Shown: positions 1 through 11,700 of the stretch, one piece after another
Position numbering within the stretch: the first letter of the stretch is position 1
Layout of the letters: each line of letters starts with the position of its first letter
Source of the DNA: Rehmannia glutinosa
Lineage: Eukaryota > Streptophyta > Magnoliopsida > Lamiales > Orobanchaceae
Direction: 5' to 3'
Assembly: GCA_016081115.2 (NCBI GenBank)
Contig: JABTTQ020003011.1
Coordinates: 186,001-250,000, forward strand
DNA length: 64,000 bases
The notes under the pieces: generated by a model
Seen by the model: only the letters and a program-made list of their open reading frames with translations
Databases searched by the model: none
Told to the model about the DNA's origin: nothing
Translations under genes and position numbers: made by a program

Positions 1-63
1 GTCATTTATGAGCTAAGTGACAAAAACGCAATCGTTTTTAATGAGCGGGAATGTTTTTAAGGA

Positions 64-268
64 TGACGTCAGCGTAATAATGGCGGGTACAGTCAAAAGT
101 TGTACAGTAAGCATATGATTGGATATAAATGATGCCGCATTAAATGCGAGCAATTAAATGCAATGTGACGTGCTAAATCTGAGCCGTTGATCTTGATCAA
201 ATTTCAAAATCCAAAAACCCGTCCTTTCATAACCCTTATATACGATTTTTCAATCCTCTCTCTCACAT
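64..268 (+). promoter_or_regulatory. Promoter-like block before ORF3 of CopB
   Basis: The sequence upstream of the ORF3 start at 374 contains a TGACGTCA palindrome (64-71, a classical bZIP/as-1 type site), a TATAAAT box (124-130) shared with CopA (8514-8520) and CopC (30217-30223), a second TATA-like run (about 236-243) and a CT-rich leader (258-268). The TATAAAT to ATG spacing is similar in the three elements (about 245-258 bp). A separate promoter for ORF3 is inferred from this conservation; no transcript evidence is available. Confidence 0.4.
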
Positions 269-373
269 TTTCGAAACTGTTCATCTTCCCAAGCAAAAGA
301 AAGCAAACTTTTCTCTCTCAAAAAAAGTTCTCGAGTCGGTTTACCAAGTTTCATTCGGAAAAACTCACTAAAA

Positions 374-985
374 ATGGCACCAGCACATGATTTCAACAAG
401 CTCGCAAAGCAAATCGACACAGGATCAACTGTGGACTTTGAGGGGATGATAAAGCAGGGTTCCAATGAAACCCTTGTGAAGAAAATAGCAGATAAAATCG
501 AGAAATTTGGAATCAAACCTTTTCTCACGATGGAGTATCAAATGACATACGTTGAAGAAGTTGCCCAGTTTTATGTTAACGTCGAGGTGCAGGACGAAGG
601 GATTAAGTCCTCCGTCCACCGCAAGGACATATTAATCACTGCTAAGGACCTTGCGGAGCAGTGTTTACTACCGGGAAGGCATGGTGGAGATATATGAAGC
701 CAATGTCAACTTGGCTGCTGCATGGAAGGAAGTGGCCAAACCCGAGTGTCTTTGCGCAAAAGTGGTCTACACGGTGAGAAGAAGGCTTTGAAGGACGATT
801 ATCATAAAGCGATGGATATCGTTGCTAAGAGTGTGGACATGAAGTTTGGCGGCTTCAATCACCGTCAAAACCAAGCCGATCGTCATGGTCGCGATCATGG
901 AAGAAAAGAAGATCAATTTGGCGTAACTCGTGATACAAATGGACTACTTAACGTTGGCAACAAATCCATCAAGGAGGGTGGATCC
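374..985 (+). pseudogene. ORF3 of CopB, N-terminal part, split by CopA
   Basis: Start of the long ORF that lies downstream of pol in this family. It opens MAPAHDFNKLAKQIDTG and reads for 107 codons to a frameshift near 670; coding continues in other frames up to the CopA insertion at 985. A segment similar to FYVNVEVQDEGIKSSVH recurs in the CopA and CopC copies. The pattern (short N-terminal segment, FYVN...SSVH block, later KKINW...GYGLVI block) resembles the putative plant transposon protein domain found beside plant retrotransposon genes; that family name is a judgement from pattern, not a search. The rest of the ORF is at 15099-18912. Confidence 0.7.
981..985. repeat. Target-site duplication of CopA, left copy
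   Basis: gatcc immediately precedes the LTR start and recurs at 15094-15098 right after the 3' LTR. Five bases is the usual copia duplication length. Removing CopA and one copy restores a continuous ORF3 alignment with CopC, confirming the boundary. Confidence 0.9.
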
Positions 986-2579
986 TGTTAGGAAATTTAT
1001 TGTTTAGATTTTGATGAATGCCATGTAAAACTTAGAATAGGAAGTTGGCACCCCAATTCTTGTTGTAAAATGCATTGTAATAAATAGAGTGGCCAAGCCG
1101 AGTTAAGTCGGCCTACGCCCTAACATGCAAGAAGACAAATGAAGACTAGAAGGAAGACTCGCGAGACACCGAGTATGGCAAAGAAGAGTAGACAGAACTC
1201 TACTAAAGAAGCGGTGAGATACGGTGAGTGGAGTATCGTCAAGTCAACTCGAGAAAAGCCAAGTCTCAAGTTGAAGTGAGGAAGAGTCATCCAATGATTG
1301 GAAGTTGACTCTAAGTCACCTGGGAAAGCAAAGAAATGCAAATCAAGTCGAGATAATCGTAAAAGATCCGTTGCACATAAATCAAGAGAATTACTTAAAC
1401 AAGTAATATCTCCATACCACCTTTCTCGGAGTGCTCACCCCGAGAAGCGTGCAAATGGAATGAACCAATGGGAAGCACTACACCGTGTCAGAACTCTGAA
1501 AAGGTGAAAGAACAATTCATACGAGGAAATGGCAATTCCAAGAACTGCAACAAGACAAGCCAACGACTGCAAGTGACTTTCAAAAATAAGCCTATCTCTT
1601 CAACGGGCAAATTTTTGAAAGATCACTATAAAAGGCTGAGGAGTTTGTTTGAGAATGTGTGACACGAGATATACAAGATACAAGTGACAAGCGACACAAG
1701 TCACAGACCTGAACTAAAAACATTCAAGCACTTATTAGAAAATCTGAAACATTCTCAATCCTCAAGCCTACACTACGAAGAACATCAATCCAACACTCAC
1801 CTGTGAAGGAAAGATAACTTCAATCAGTTGAAGAGGAAAATACTGAAAAATCAAGGGGTCTACATTCCACGAAGGATTGTAGGAAGGTTCAAGGTCGAAC
1901 CAAGTCTTAAGCTTTTGGAGGGCTTCGTGATCAAATCCAAAGAGCTTGAGCAAGTGAGCTGTAGTAGCAAGGCAAACTGCGCCTGTGAAGAAGCTTCGAG
2001 TCGCACGAGAAGCCGGTGAGTGATCAAGGCGTCTCAGATCGAGTCCCAAAGGATCAAGTCACCGTGTGTGATCAAGACTTGTATCCTGGACTGTTACCAC
2101 TTTGTATACGATCATTACCTAGTGGATTCCTCCGGAGAGTTGGAGAAGAGAGGAGTAGAAGAATTACCCTATCTTCGAACCTCTATAAAAATTCCATTGT
2201 GTCATTTACATTTCAAAGACTTTTAATTCTCGCATTTTTAATCGCTCATATCTACTTGATAAATTTGCTATCCACTTGATAATTTATAAGTACTAAACCA
2301 AGCACTAAACTCTTGCTTAATCAAACTTAAGGGTGTTAAGTCTTCCAATAAAAACAAAACCACAAAGTTGAGTTAATTTAGAACCAACAATCGAAGTTAT
2401 TCCATCAAGTTCGGTTGAGTCTGTTGAGAGATTAACTCTCTTGAGTGGCTAAATTGATTTGTCCATCAAGGACACATTTGTGTAGTATCAACTCGTATAT
2501 TTAAAAGGATGAATCGAAAATTTGGTAAGGTTTATTCAACCCCCTTCTAAACCTTACACTTACACCCTTGGGACCTACA
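986..2579 (+). repeat. 5' LTR of CopA
   Basis: 1594 bp, beginning tgttagg and ending cctaca. Matches 13506-15093 along its whole length, with small indels and many CG/CAG/CTG-type differences. It contains the promoter (TATA at 1627) and reads directly into a Met-tRNA primer-binding site. Small ORFs inside it are not conserved as proteins. Confidence 0.95.
1627..1633 (+). promoter_or_regulatory. TATA box of the CopA 5' LTR
   Basis: TATAAAA in the context cactataaaaggctgagg, conserved in the other family LTRs at 14146, 19804 (changed to CATAAAA), 23440 and 43407 (TATAAGA). Its mid-LTR position fits a U3 promoter with transcription starting roughly 30 bp downstream. Confidence 0.7.
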
Positions 2580-2581
2580 AG

Positions 2582-2593
2582 TGGTATCAGAGC
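2582..2593 (+). other. Primer-binding site of CopA
   Basis: TGGTATCAGAGC, complementary to the 3' end of plant initiator Met-tRNA, lies two bases after the LTR end. It is the standard PBS of plant copia elements and fixes the plus orientation. Confidence 0.95.
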
Positions 2594-2707
2594 GGTTGGT
2601 TCATTGAACCCTCCGCACCGGTTCTTGAACTAGATCTCCAAACTTTTCAAAGTCTCGCTTTAGTACTTAAATTTTCAAAACTCTTTTTATCATTAAAAGT
2701 CATTATC

Positions 2708-3735
2708 ATGGAAGCAAATTTGACACGCATCCCTATGTTCACAATTGAAGAATTTGATGATTGGAAAATTCGTATATGTGCTCATCTATCAAAGATTACA
2801 TGATGAGATGTGGATAGTGATAGAAGATGGGCCACGCAAATCTTAAAGGTGAACACAACTGTAGTAAGAAGAGTGCGGTGAAGGAGAAGAGGATGTTGCT
2901 CCCGCATCAGTCATGGTTGAAAACCAAGAACCGAGTGGACAAATGATGAGAAAAAAGATACAACCTGGACAATGTAGCCAAGGACATCCTTTACAAAACC
3001 TTGACAAAGCCATGTTCAATTAAGTCAAATCTTGCAAAACGGCTAAAAAGAAATCGGGACAAGCTAACATTGATTTGTGAAGGTTGAGCAAATCAAAGAA
3101 AACAAATTATCATGGGTCGTACGTAAATTTGAGAACTTCAAAATGATCTCGAGAAGAGAACCTGGATCAACCGGATGCTCGGTTCACGTAAATCGCAAAT
3201 GAGCCGTCTCGCACTTGAAAAGGAATATACACATGAAGGAAATGTGTATGAAGATCCTAAAAAGTCTTCATTGAATGGGAAATGAAGGTCATGGCATCGA
3301 GACATTCCATGGACCTATCAAATACATCCAACCATGAATTATTCTCGGACCTCAAAGCCTACGAGTTTTGAAATGAGAAGAAAAGACCGAGGAAGAGACT
3401 TTGTACCCAAAACAATTTGCTCTAATTGTTAAAGATGGGAAGAGAGCCGAGGTCAAAGAAGTCATTGATCCGGAAGAAATAGCCCGATGGTAAAGAGGTT
3501 CAACAAGTTCTTCAATAAGAACTACAAGAGAGGAAAGGGCGAATCTTCAGAAGACACTCACGGCTCCCTCCAAATCAAGGGAAGATAGGCCAACCAAGAG
3601 AACAGATCATCAAAAAGTTGAGTATCAAAGTAAGTGACAATCCAAGAATGGAAAGAGTCGATCAAAAGGCTGAATATCTATGTTGGAATCAGAGACAACC
3701 AGGTCACTATGCCATTGATTTGCTCATATCCCGTA
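2708..3735 (+). pseudogene. gag: gag of CopA (broken)
   Basis: Starts MEANLTRIPMFTIEEFDDWK, nearly identical to the better preserved CopC gag at 24440. The frame is lost at about codon 32, and homology continues across frames: YNLDN-like, KSCK-like and RALPAEW-like segments can be followed by alignment with CopC. A CCHC zinc-knuckle remnant (CWN-QRQPGHYAID, second Cys replaced) lies near 3680-3722. Gag packages the element RNA in virus-like particles; this copy cannot make it as assembled. Several breaks coincide with CTG/CAG to CG changes and may be sequencing artefacts. Confidence 0.85.
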
Positions 3736-5045
3736 GTTAACAAATACAGGAATGAAGAAGAAAGGAAGGTCTTGTGAGAAAGAAGACAAGAAAAGAAAAA
3801 GGCAATGATGGCTGCAGAGATCGCGAAACACCAAGTCAAGAGAGACGGTGATTGAGAGAAAATGAAGCCGACTACTCAAGTGACTCGAAGAAGAAGCCCC
3901 GATCCGCTTGATGGCCAAGGAACAAGATCAACTCGACCAAGAAGATGAGGTACACTCTAACTCATCAAACTCGGACCAGCTGATAGTGACGTGACACACA
4001 CACTTCATCACCCACTCGATCTTTATGATTCATTAGGAAAAATGATGAAAGATTTTGAACACATTAAATCCTCACACACACTATTAAATGAGGAAAACAT
4101 TTACTCAAGAGTCAAACTCAAAGTCGACTAAGGAGCCGAGTACTCTAAGTCAAATAGCCGATGAGAATGAAAGTTTAAAGGTCGAAAATGCTAAATTAAT
4201 AGCAGAAATTGCTGCTATAGAGAAGAGGGAGAATGACCTCAAAATGTTATTGCCTCATTCACTAAGGCATCTAAATCATTGGATGATCTTATTATGAGTC
4301 AAAGAGAATGTGGAGACAAGACAGCTTAGGATTTAATTCCTCTGTGCTATGTCAAACCTCAAAAGTAATTTTGGAAAAAGGATCTTCAAGCCATGAAGAA
4401 TCGAAAAATCCAAAACTCTAAATGATGCACACACATTCACTCCAAAACACAAGAACAAGCAAAGCGGCCTTGGTTATAAAGGAAAAGGAAAACAACTGAT
4501 TGAGTGCGCTGAAAGGACAAATGAGAAGAGATTCACCGAGTTCCCAAAGAAACTCCAAACAAAAAATACTCTGTAAAGAAGAAGCAGAGCTACCAAAACC
4601 CCAGAAAATCCATAAGAGAAATACATATGATGGGAATGGTAGAAAATATCCAAGCCAAGCTGATTGGAATAATGTGAACCATCAAAGATAGACTTATGGA
4701 ATATAAGCCCAAATGGCAAAGGCCTAGAACTCAAAGAAAGGCCATTCCAAAAGTATAAGAGCTTTCATCAAAGACACATATGCACCTAGGCACTACACTC
4801 AAAGACACCACAATTACCCAAGAAAGGCAATTGCTAAAACACATATGCAGCATACAGAGACAAAAGAGATAATTTGTATGAACCTAAAATCCCCAAGCAA
4901 TTTGCCAGGATTAATTATGATTATGGCGATAGATGGCAACCCTTAGAGTCAAATCATTTGGCTATAGGTTGGTTGGATCATCTTACAATTCTAACCCCTC
5001 AGGACCCGGCACAAGTATGGGTACCTAAAACTTAATTTCCTTGAT
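3736..5045 (+). pseudogene. Gag-pol linker of CopA with coiled-coil region
   Basis: Aligns with CopC 25471-26729. The clearest part (4088-4297) is heptad-like, with alternating Leu, Glu and Lys (for example ADENESLKVENAKLIAEIAA), and matches the CopC coiled coil. 4311-5045 is a basic, Gln/Tyr/Lys-rich linker leading to protease. No enzymatic motif is visible. A coiled coil after the gag zinc knuckle is compatible with Sirevirus-type gag. Confidence 0.6.
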
Positions 5046-8000
5046 TGCAGTTCAAGAGAAGTGAGTGCCAAGGAACCTGGTACATGGATAGTGGTCGCAT
5101 TCCGGACATACACGACAGAAACAAGAAAAATCTGTCAAAATTCAAGGAAGTAAAAGGAGCAAAAGTCATATTTGGAGGAAATGAAGCTCCTAGTCAAATA
5201 AGAGGCATTGGATCCATCAAGAGGAATGGATTAGAAATCACAGACGTTGCATATGTTGAAGGACTTAACTTCAACCTGCTAAGCATCATCAACTCGTGAC
5301 AAGGGTTACAATGTTGGATTTAACATGGGTATATGCCAAATCAAGGATATTGAATCAAATGAAGTTGTCTTTGCAAGGATGTAGAGAAGAATATGTATGT
5401 CGTGGATTGGTCAACCGCAACACCCAAAGACTGTCTACTAGCAAAGAGCACAAATTTGAATCAAGTCAGCTGTGTGGCACAAAAAGCCGAGTCACCTAAA
5501 TTTCAAAACGATTAACAAGCTTGCAAGAAGTAATCTTGTGGAAGGACTTCCAGATTCAAAAGTATACAAGAAGAAGAGTATATGTGATGCATGTCGAAGG
5601 AAAACAAATCAAATCTTCATTCAAAGAAAAGACATGTTCATCTTCAACAAGAATATTGCATCGCTACATATGGATCTATTTGGCCCAAATGGAACCGGCA
5701 AAGCATAAGTGGAAAGAAATACACCTTGGTGGTAGTAGATGACTACTCAAGATATACATGGACAATATTCATGTGTAAGAAGAAAGAAACTCTACAAAAA
5801 CTACCACGGTGATGAAGAGGATTCAAAACGAGAAGAGTCAAACCATTATCAAAATAAGATCGATAGAGGAATCGAGTTTGTCAATGGAATAATAACTCAA
5901 GATTGTATTGAGAATGGTATTGGTCATGAACTATCACAGCTGACAAGAACTCCACGTGAGAATGGAGTTGCGAAAGAAGGAACAGAACCCTCAAAGAAAA
6001 GAAGGACCATGTTAGCTAAAGCAGAGTTACAAAAAGATTTTGGTGAAGCAATCAACACGACTTGCTACACCCAAAACAGATGTATGATAAAAGCAGGCGG
6101 TGACAAAGACTCCCTATGAGATTTGGTGGAAGAAAACCAAATGTTGCATATTTGAGAATATTTGGATGTAAATGCTTCATCCACAACAATGGCAAAGACA
6201 ATCTAAAGGCTTTTGATGCTAAAGTCGCTGAAGGTATCTTCTTAGATACTCACCAAAGCAAAGCCTACAGAGTACTCAACAAAAGAACTATGGTTGCGGA
6301 AGAATCCATTCATGTGGTATTCGATGAGCCAAATGTAAATAGAGAAGACATTGAAGAGTCGGTGATAAATTTGAATCATCCAACCATACGAAGAGTCCCT
6401 ATCTTTGTCAAGCCAAGCCGGAATTATCAATCGAAGAAGATGAGATAGTTGAATCTCAAAAACATTTGGAAAATTTGCGGCTAAGTGATTACGAGAGAGT
6501 CGACCCACAAAGAACACGTACCGCAAGTCGATGAATCCGGCTAACTTACTCCAACCTAATGTAAGATGGGTGAGAGACCATCCACGAACTTGTCATTGGA
6601 GATATAAGAGAAGGTGTCAAAACAAGATCCTTAACTCAACAAGAAGCAATGTTCACATGCTTCATCTCGCAAATAGAGCCCAAAGACGTGTCACAAGCAT
6701 TGGACGACACACATTGGATTCAAGCTATGCAAGAAGAGTCAATCAGTTTGAAAGAAATAAAGTATGGGAATTAGTGCAAAGACCCATACATCAAAATGTT
6801 ATTGGTACCAAATGGGTGTTCGTAAATAAGATGAACGAGGAAGGTTACGTGGTAAGAAACAAAGCAAGACTAGTAGCCAAAGGATATTGCCAAGAAGAAG
6901 GGATAGATTTTGATGAAACATTTGCCCTCGTAGCAACATTGGAAGCTATAAGGATGTTTCTTGCCTACGCACTCACAAGAATTTCATTGTATATCAAATG
7001 GATGTAAAAAGTGCATTCCTAAATGGTTTATTGGAAGAAGAAGTGTATGTTGAACAACCTCCAGGATTTGAGCAGAAGACTCTTGGAGATAAGGTATACA
7101 AACTCAAGAAAGCTCTATATGGATTGAAACAGGCACCCGTGAGCTTGGTATGATACCTTGTCACAATTCCTAATCGAAAATGGATTCACAAAAGGAAAAG
7201 TAGATAGAACACTTTTGTAATTCAAGACAAAAAGAGTATCGCTTGTTCAAATATATGTGGATGACATCATTTTTGGATCTACAAACAAAGAGTGTGTGAA
7301 AAATTTTCAAACCTCATGCAAAGTAAATTTGAAATGAGCATGATGGGAGAGCCGACATTCTTCCTTGGACTCCAAGTGAAACTTGGTGAAGGATGGAACC
7401 TTCATAAGTCAAACAAAATACACCAGAGATTTAATGAAGAAGTTTGGTATGGAGGAGAAGTCTTCGTGAAAATACCAATGAATACATCACCAAAATGGAC
7501 ATGGATGCGGATGGCAAGCACAGTAGATCAAACAAGATACGAGCACTTATTGGATCATTGCTCTATCTCACAAAGAAGCGAGCCGGACATCACCTTTGAT
7601 GTAGGTGTATGTGCAAGATTTCAATCTGCTTCCAAAAGAGAGCCACATGACAAAGTGAGCCCAAGAGAATATTGAGATACTTGAAAGGAAGCCAAGAAGT
7701 TGGCTTATGGTATCCAAAGGAAGGTGGATTCAAGCTAATCGGCTATTCAGACTCGACTATCTTGGATGCGAGTTGTTAAAAAAGCACTTCGAGGCACATG
7801 TCAAATGCTAGGAAACAGGCTGATTTCTGGTTTAGCAAGAAGCAAAATTCAATAGCCACCTCTACAGTGGGGCAGAATACATAGTCAGGGGCAATTTGTT
7901 GTGCCCAAGTCCTATGGATGAGACAAAGTGAGAGACTATGAAGTTGAGGAAAAAGAAATTCCAATCATGTGTGATAACACAAGTGCAATTGCCATTACTC

Positions 8001-8196
8001 AAAATCTCGTGTTGCACTCAAGAACAAAGCATATCGATGTCGTCGATATCACTTCATAAGAGATCACGTTGAAAAGAAGGACATCATCTTGGAATATATC
8101 TCAACCGATAAACAATCGGTGCCGGGCATCTTCACAAAACCATTATGTGAGTCAAGATTTGAAGAACTCAAACATGAGTTAGGATTAATTGAATGA
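5046..8196 (+). pseudogene. pol: pol of CopA (protease, integrase, RT, RNase H; broken)
   Basis: Copia-order polyprotein in several frames. Protease: WYMDSG at about 5072, with the following Cys changed. GAG-pre-integrase and integrase: ICDACRRK near 5580 and HMDLFGPNGTGK near 5665, then the integrase core across frames. RT: NKVWELVQRPIHQNVIGTKW near 6750, VYVEQPPGFEQK near 7045, catalytic YVDD at 7254-7265. RNase H: remnants from about 7740 (KHIDV-like at 8030, FTKPLCESRF near 8135), ending LGLIE-stop at 8196. Many frameshifts; compare CopC 26730-29912. Confidence 0.9.
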
Positions 8197-8758
8197 AAGC
8201 CGACACTCATAAGAATCAAAGAAAAGAAATGAAACACAAAAAGGGTGAAAAAGAGCCGAACACACAAATCATTTCAAGAATCGATTAGTATCGGAAAGAC
8301 GATTACCGAGTCGGTGGTAGCCGAGTCCCTAAGAGAACTCGTGAGAAGTAGAGTTAAATCGGCCTAAAGGATAAGTTGAGTCACTTATGAGCAAAGTGAC
8401 AAAAACGCAAATCGTTTGACAAAGCGGGAATGTTTTAAAGAATACATCAAAGATAATGATGATGTGTACAGACATAAAGCCGCACACCAAGCTTATGATT
8501 GGATATAAATGCTTCCGCATTAAATACGAGACATTAAATGCTAAATAGGCGTGCAAAATCTAAGCCGTTGATTTGATCACATTTCAAAACCACCCGCACG
8601 CCCTTTCATAAACCATACTTAAACCATTTCCGTCCGTTTCTCTCTCACACTACCAAAATGTTCATCTCTTTATCTCAAAAGCAAAGGCAAAAATTCTCTC
8701 GAAACCCTATCTATCTTCAAATCAATCTCTTAGTTTTTCTTTGATAAAATCCTGAAAA
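8197..8758 (+). promoter_or_regulatory. Spacer and promoter-like region before ORF3 of CopA
   Basis: 562 bp between the pol stop and the ORF3 start with no convincing coding. It shares with the other two elements a gtgacaaaaacgca-like block (8396-8411), the TATAAAT box in ggatataaat (8514-8520) and a CT-rich leader (8638-8649) upstream of the ATG. Conservation of these blocks within a non-coding spacer is the reason to suspect an internal promoter for ORF3. Confidence 0.4.
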
Positions 8759-11700
8759 ATGGCACCAACCTACGACTTTGTCAAATTAGGGGAAGCAAAT
8801 CCACACCGGTCTCTTTGTGGATTTCGACGGAATGGTGAAACAGGGGTCCGACGACACCCTAGTGAAGAAAATCGCGAAAAATTGGAAACATCCGGCCGAA
8901 ACCGTTTCGACGTTAGAACATCCAATGACCTATGTGGAGGAGGTCGCACAATTCTACGTGAATGCCGAGATTCACGATGAAGGAATAAAGTCATATGTTC
9001 ACGGAAGCGGTGACTATCTCTCGCCAAGGATTTGGTGAACACTTGCTCACTACCAAATCAAGGAGCCTTTAAATTAACGAAGCTGATGTAAACTTGGCCG
9101 ATGCTTGGAAAGAAATAGCCAAGCCCGACTTTTTTGCCGATAAAATAGTGTACACAAAGAAACAAGAGACTATTGAAGGAGGATTATCACAAGTTTGTTG
9201 GACATAGTTGCCAAATGTATTGACATCAAATTTGGCAAACTTTGACCAATCGTCAAAAGCAAAGCCGATTGTAATGGCCGCAATCATCGCAGTAAAAGAA
9301 AATAAAAATTTGAGTTTGTCTCAGCAGACTCGCTTAACGTAGGGAACAAATCCTTAAGGAAGATGGCTCATTTGGAGGATCCCTAGGATATGGCCTAGTG
9401 ATTGGCCGGTGATGGAGGTGAAAGGAGTCCCTCTTAGACATGGGAAGGCATTCCATGTTAACAAGAGGATGTTGAGCAAACCTCTCTCGGCGCACTGAGA
9501 AGAGAGCCTACGCCAAGAGAGGCGACACGAGTGAGGGGGAATCGGTGACCTCAAGATACAAACTGCTTCCTCTCCACCCAAGAAGAAAGTCGCCCTGCGG
9601 TGCTAAGAAGACTATTGCCCCGCTGACAAAGAAAGCCAAACATGCTCTTGCCCCCAGCAGCGGCGCCGAGAAGGACTCACAAATACCTTCTCCGATCGTC
9701 AAAAAGAGGAGAACCGAGAAGCCAAGACGGCCCGCTCCTCGAGAAAAAGACACCAAAGCCCGGCCCCGCCGCCCAAGACTCAGAGGAAACCGTCTCTCGA
9801 ACCGTAAATCTCTCGGTACAAACTAGGAGACGAAGAAGAATCATCAAGCACTCCGAGCTTGATAAACCGGCTGAATCGCCCACTCACCGAGCAGATCGGA
9901 GACTATTTGGCGAAGTAGAGTCTCCGATGTAATTGATGAAACACTAAGTCTGTCAAGGCGTCAAGAGAGACAACCGGAAGACACGAGTTGTAGTCCACAC
10001 AAACAAAAACACAAGAAGAAGGCGATAAAGCGGATAGTGATGTGATGATCCTATCTCCACCTTACCCGGACATCCAACATCGTCTGCGTGAGTGGAGGAA
10101 ATGGAAGTTGAGTAAATCAAGGGAACAGTTCCAACGGCTTTGAGTTTATAGAAGAAGAAGAGGAATCGTTAAACTTCCTTCGACTAACCACCGTGCTCCA
10201 AAGATTGGATGAAGACAATCGCACGTACATCCTGCAGATCTTCAAGGACAAGGAGAAAGAAAAAAGCAGAGGAAGCCGAGGCACGTGAGAAGGCCAAAGA
10301 TCTCCGCCCTATCTCCCGCACACGTAACACACACATCCTCTCCTTGATGTCTTCTCCGATGGTGATGAGGATCCGGAGAATGCTGCGCCACGAAGAGTTG
10401 CAAATGCAGCAAGCATTGCACGAATCGTAATCCTTCACGAGCAAAGACGGTGGAGGGACCAGGAGAGTCCTCGAACACGCCGGAAATTGATCCAATGGGA
10501 GTGGTTCAAAGCAAATCGCCACCGTTGTTGCTGCCACCACTTCCCCAGCTCACTCGGAAGAAGTCAATAAGGGACATGGCGATGAAACCGGGATAATGGG
10601 GACCGGTCGAGCCAACCCCTATTGAAGGTGTGTTACCACCGCCCCAACGGCTGAACATTCAATCGAAACAGCCGGGAGTTTGGAGACGAGTGACCCCATT
10701 CCAAGTCACTCGGTGGTGCGCCCGAGGGGGAAACTCCCTCCACCGCAGCAAAGGTTGGAGGATGCGCAGATGACTCCACAACGAATCAAGGAGGCGAAGT
10801 AGAGAAAATACAAACACAAGAAGAAGAACAGCAAGTTGCCATCAACGAAGCTCGAGGCGATTGAGACTGTCTCGGTGAGGTGTCAACTACTCGAAGGCTA
10901 ATGACGATGCGATCGAGGCACGAGGAAGGAACAGTACTGGGAGTTAACACTGCAGGCGATGAAAGTGCAATCCATGGGGTTGAGACTCCAATGGATGCCA
11001 CCGAGAAGACCCTAAGACAGTGACATCGTCGAAAGGGAGGACAAAGGCCCTCGTTGCAGAGAGACGCCGGAGGTAATGAAGGCCCACGGGAGGTTGAGAC
11101 TTCCGGGGTAAAGAAGTCAAGTAGAGAACATCCCTCCCGCTATCATCGACCCATCCGAGAAGGAGATAAGCGCACTTCATGATTCCCAGGATAATCCCGA
11201 TGTCACCTTTCTCGGGATCGGAAGGCGAAGAAGAAGTTTCGAGTCATCCCCAATGTGATGATCCAAAAGACTCATTGCGGATGTTCCAAGCACGAGCAAG
11301 TCGATCCCAAGACTACTCGTCAAACCTTTAATTTTGATGATGAGCCACCAATGGAAATCTCATCATCGTCCGATGACGCTTCTAATAAGGCCGAGGACCG
11401 TCTACTCAATTGGAGAAATCAATTTGAGACCAACGAAGCCGCTGAGACAACTAAGGCTCGCAAAGTCGGGTCCACTTCACAACAAACCCCGGTGAACCCG
11501 AGTCCACTGCGCAGCTCCTCAAGTCGGCAAAGCAGGTCGATTCCTAAAAGAACTTCACTCGCACCGCTCATCATCGAACAAATCCCCGGTTGGCGGTGAT
11601 GAATCCTTTATAGAATCTTTTCCTTTTTCTCCGGAGGTACCCGACCTCCATGAAGAGTCGAGAAAAAATGAACGCGCGACGCTACCACGCACCAGCTCCG

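Larger units (their letters stand above)
1..985 (+). mobile_element. CopB, outer Sirevirus-like copia element, left-hand piece
   Basis: This is the internal 3' region of an outer copia element whose LTR, gag and pol lie beyond the left edge. It aligns by eye with 8385-9400 of CopA and 30095-31100 of CopC: the non-coding leader upstream of the third ORF, then the ORF start. At 985 the sequence is cut by CopA and resumes in the same ORF at 15099, so 1-985 and 15099-20734 are one element. Identity as the 3' part of a copia element is inferred from the two complete relatives in the window. Confidence 0.85.

Noticed and set aside
2582..2593. tRNA gene near the TGGTATCAGAGC sequences
   Set aside because: Only the 3'-end complement of the tRNA is present; these are primer-binding sites.
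8770..9042. Minus-strand Arg-rich 90-codon frame
   Set aside because: Antisense of the ORF3 N-terminus of CopA, which aligns with CopB and CopC on the plus strand.
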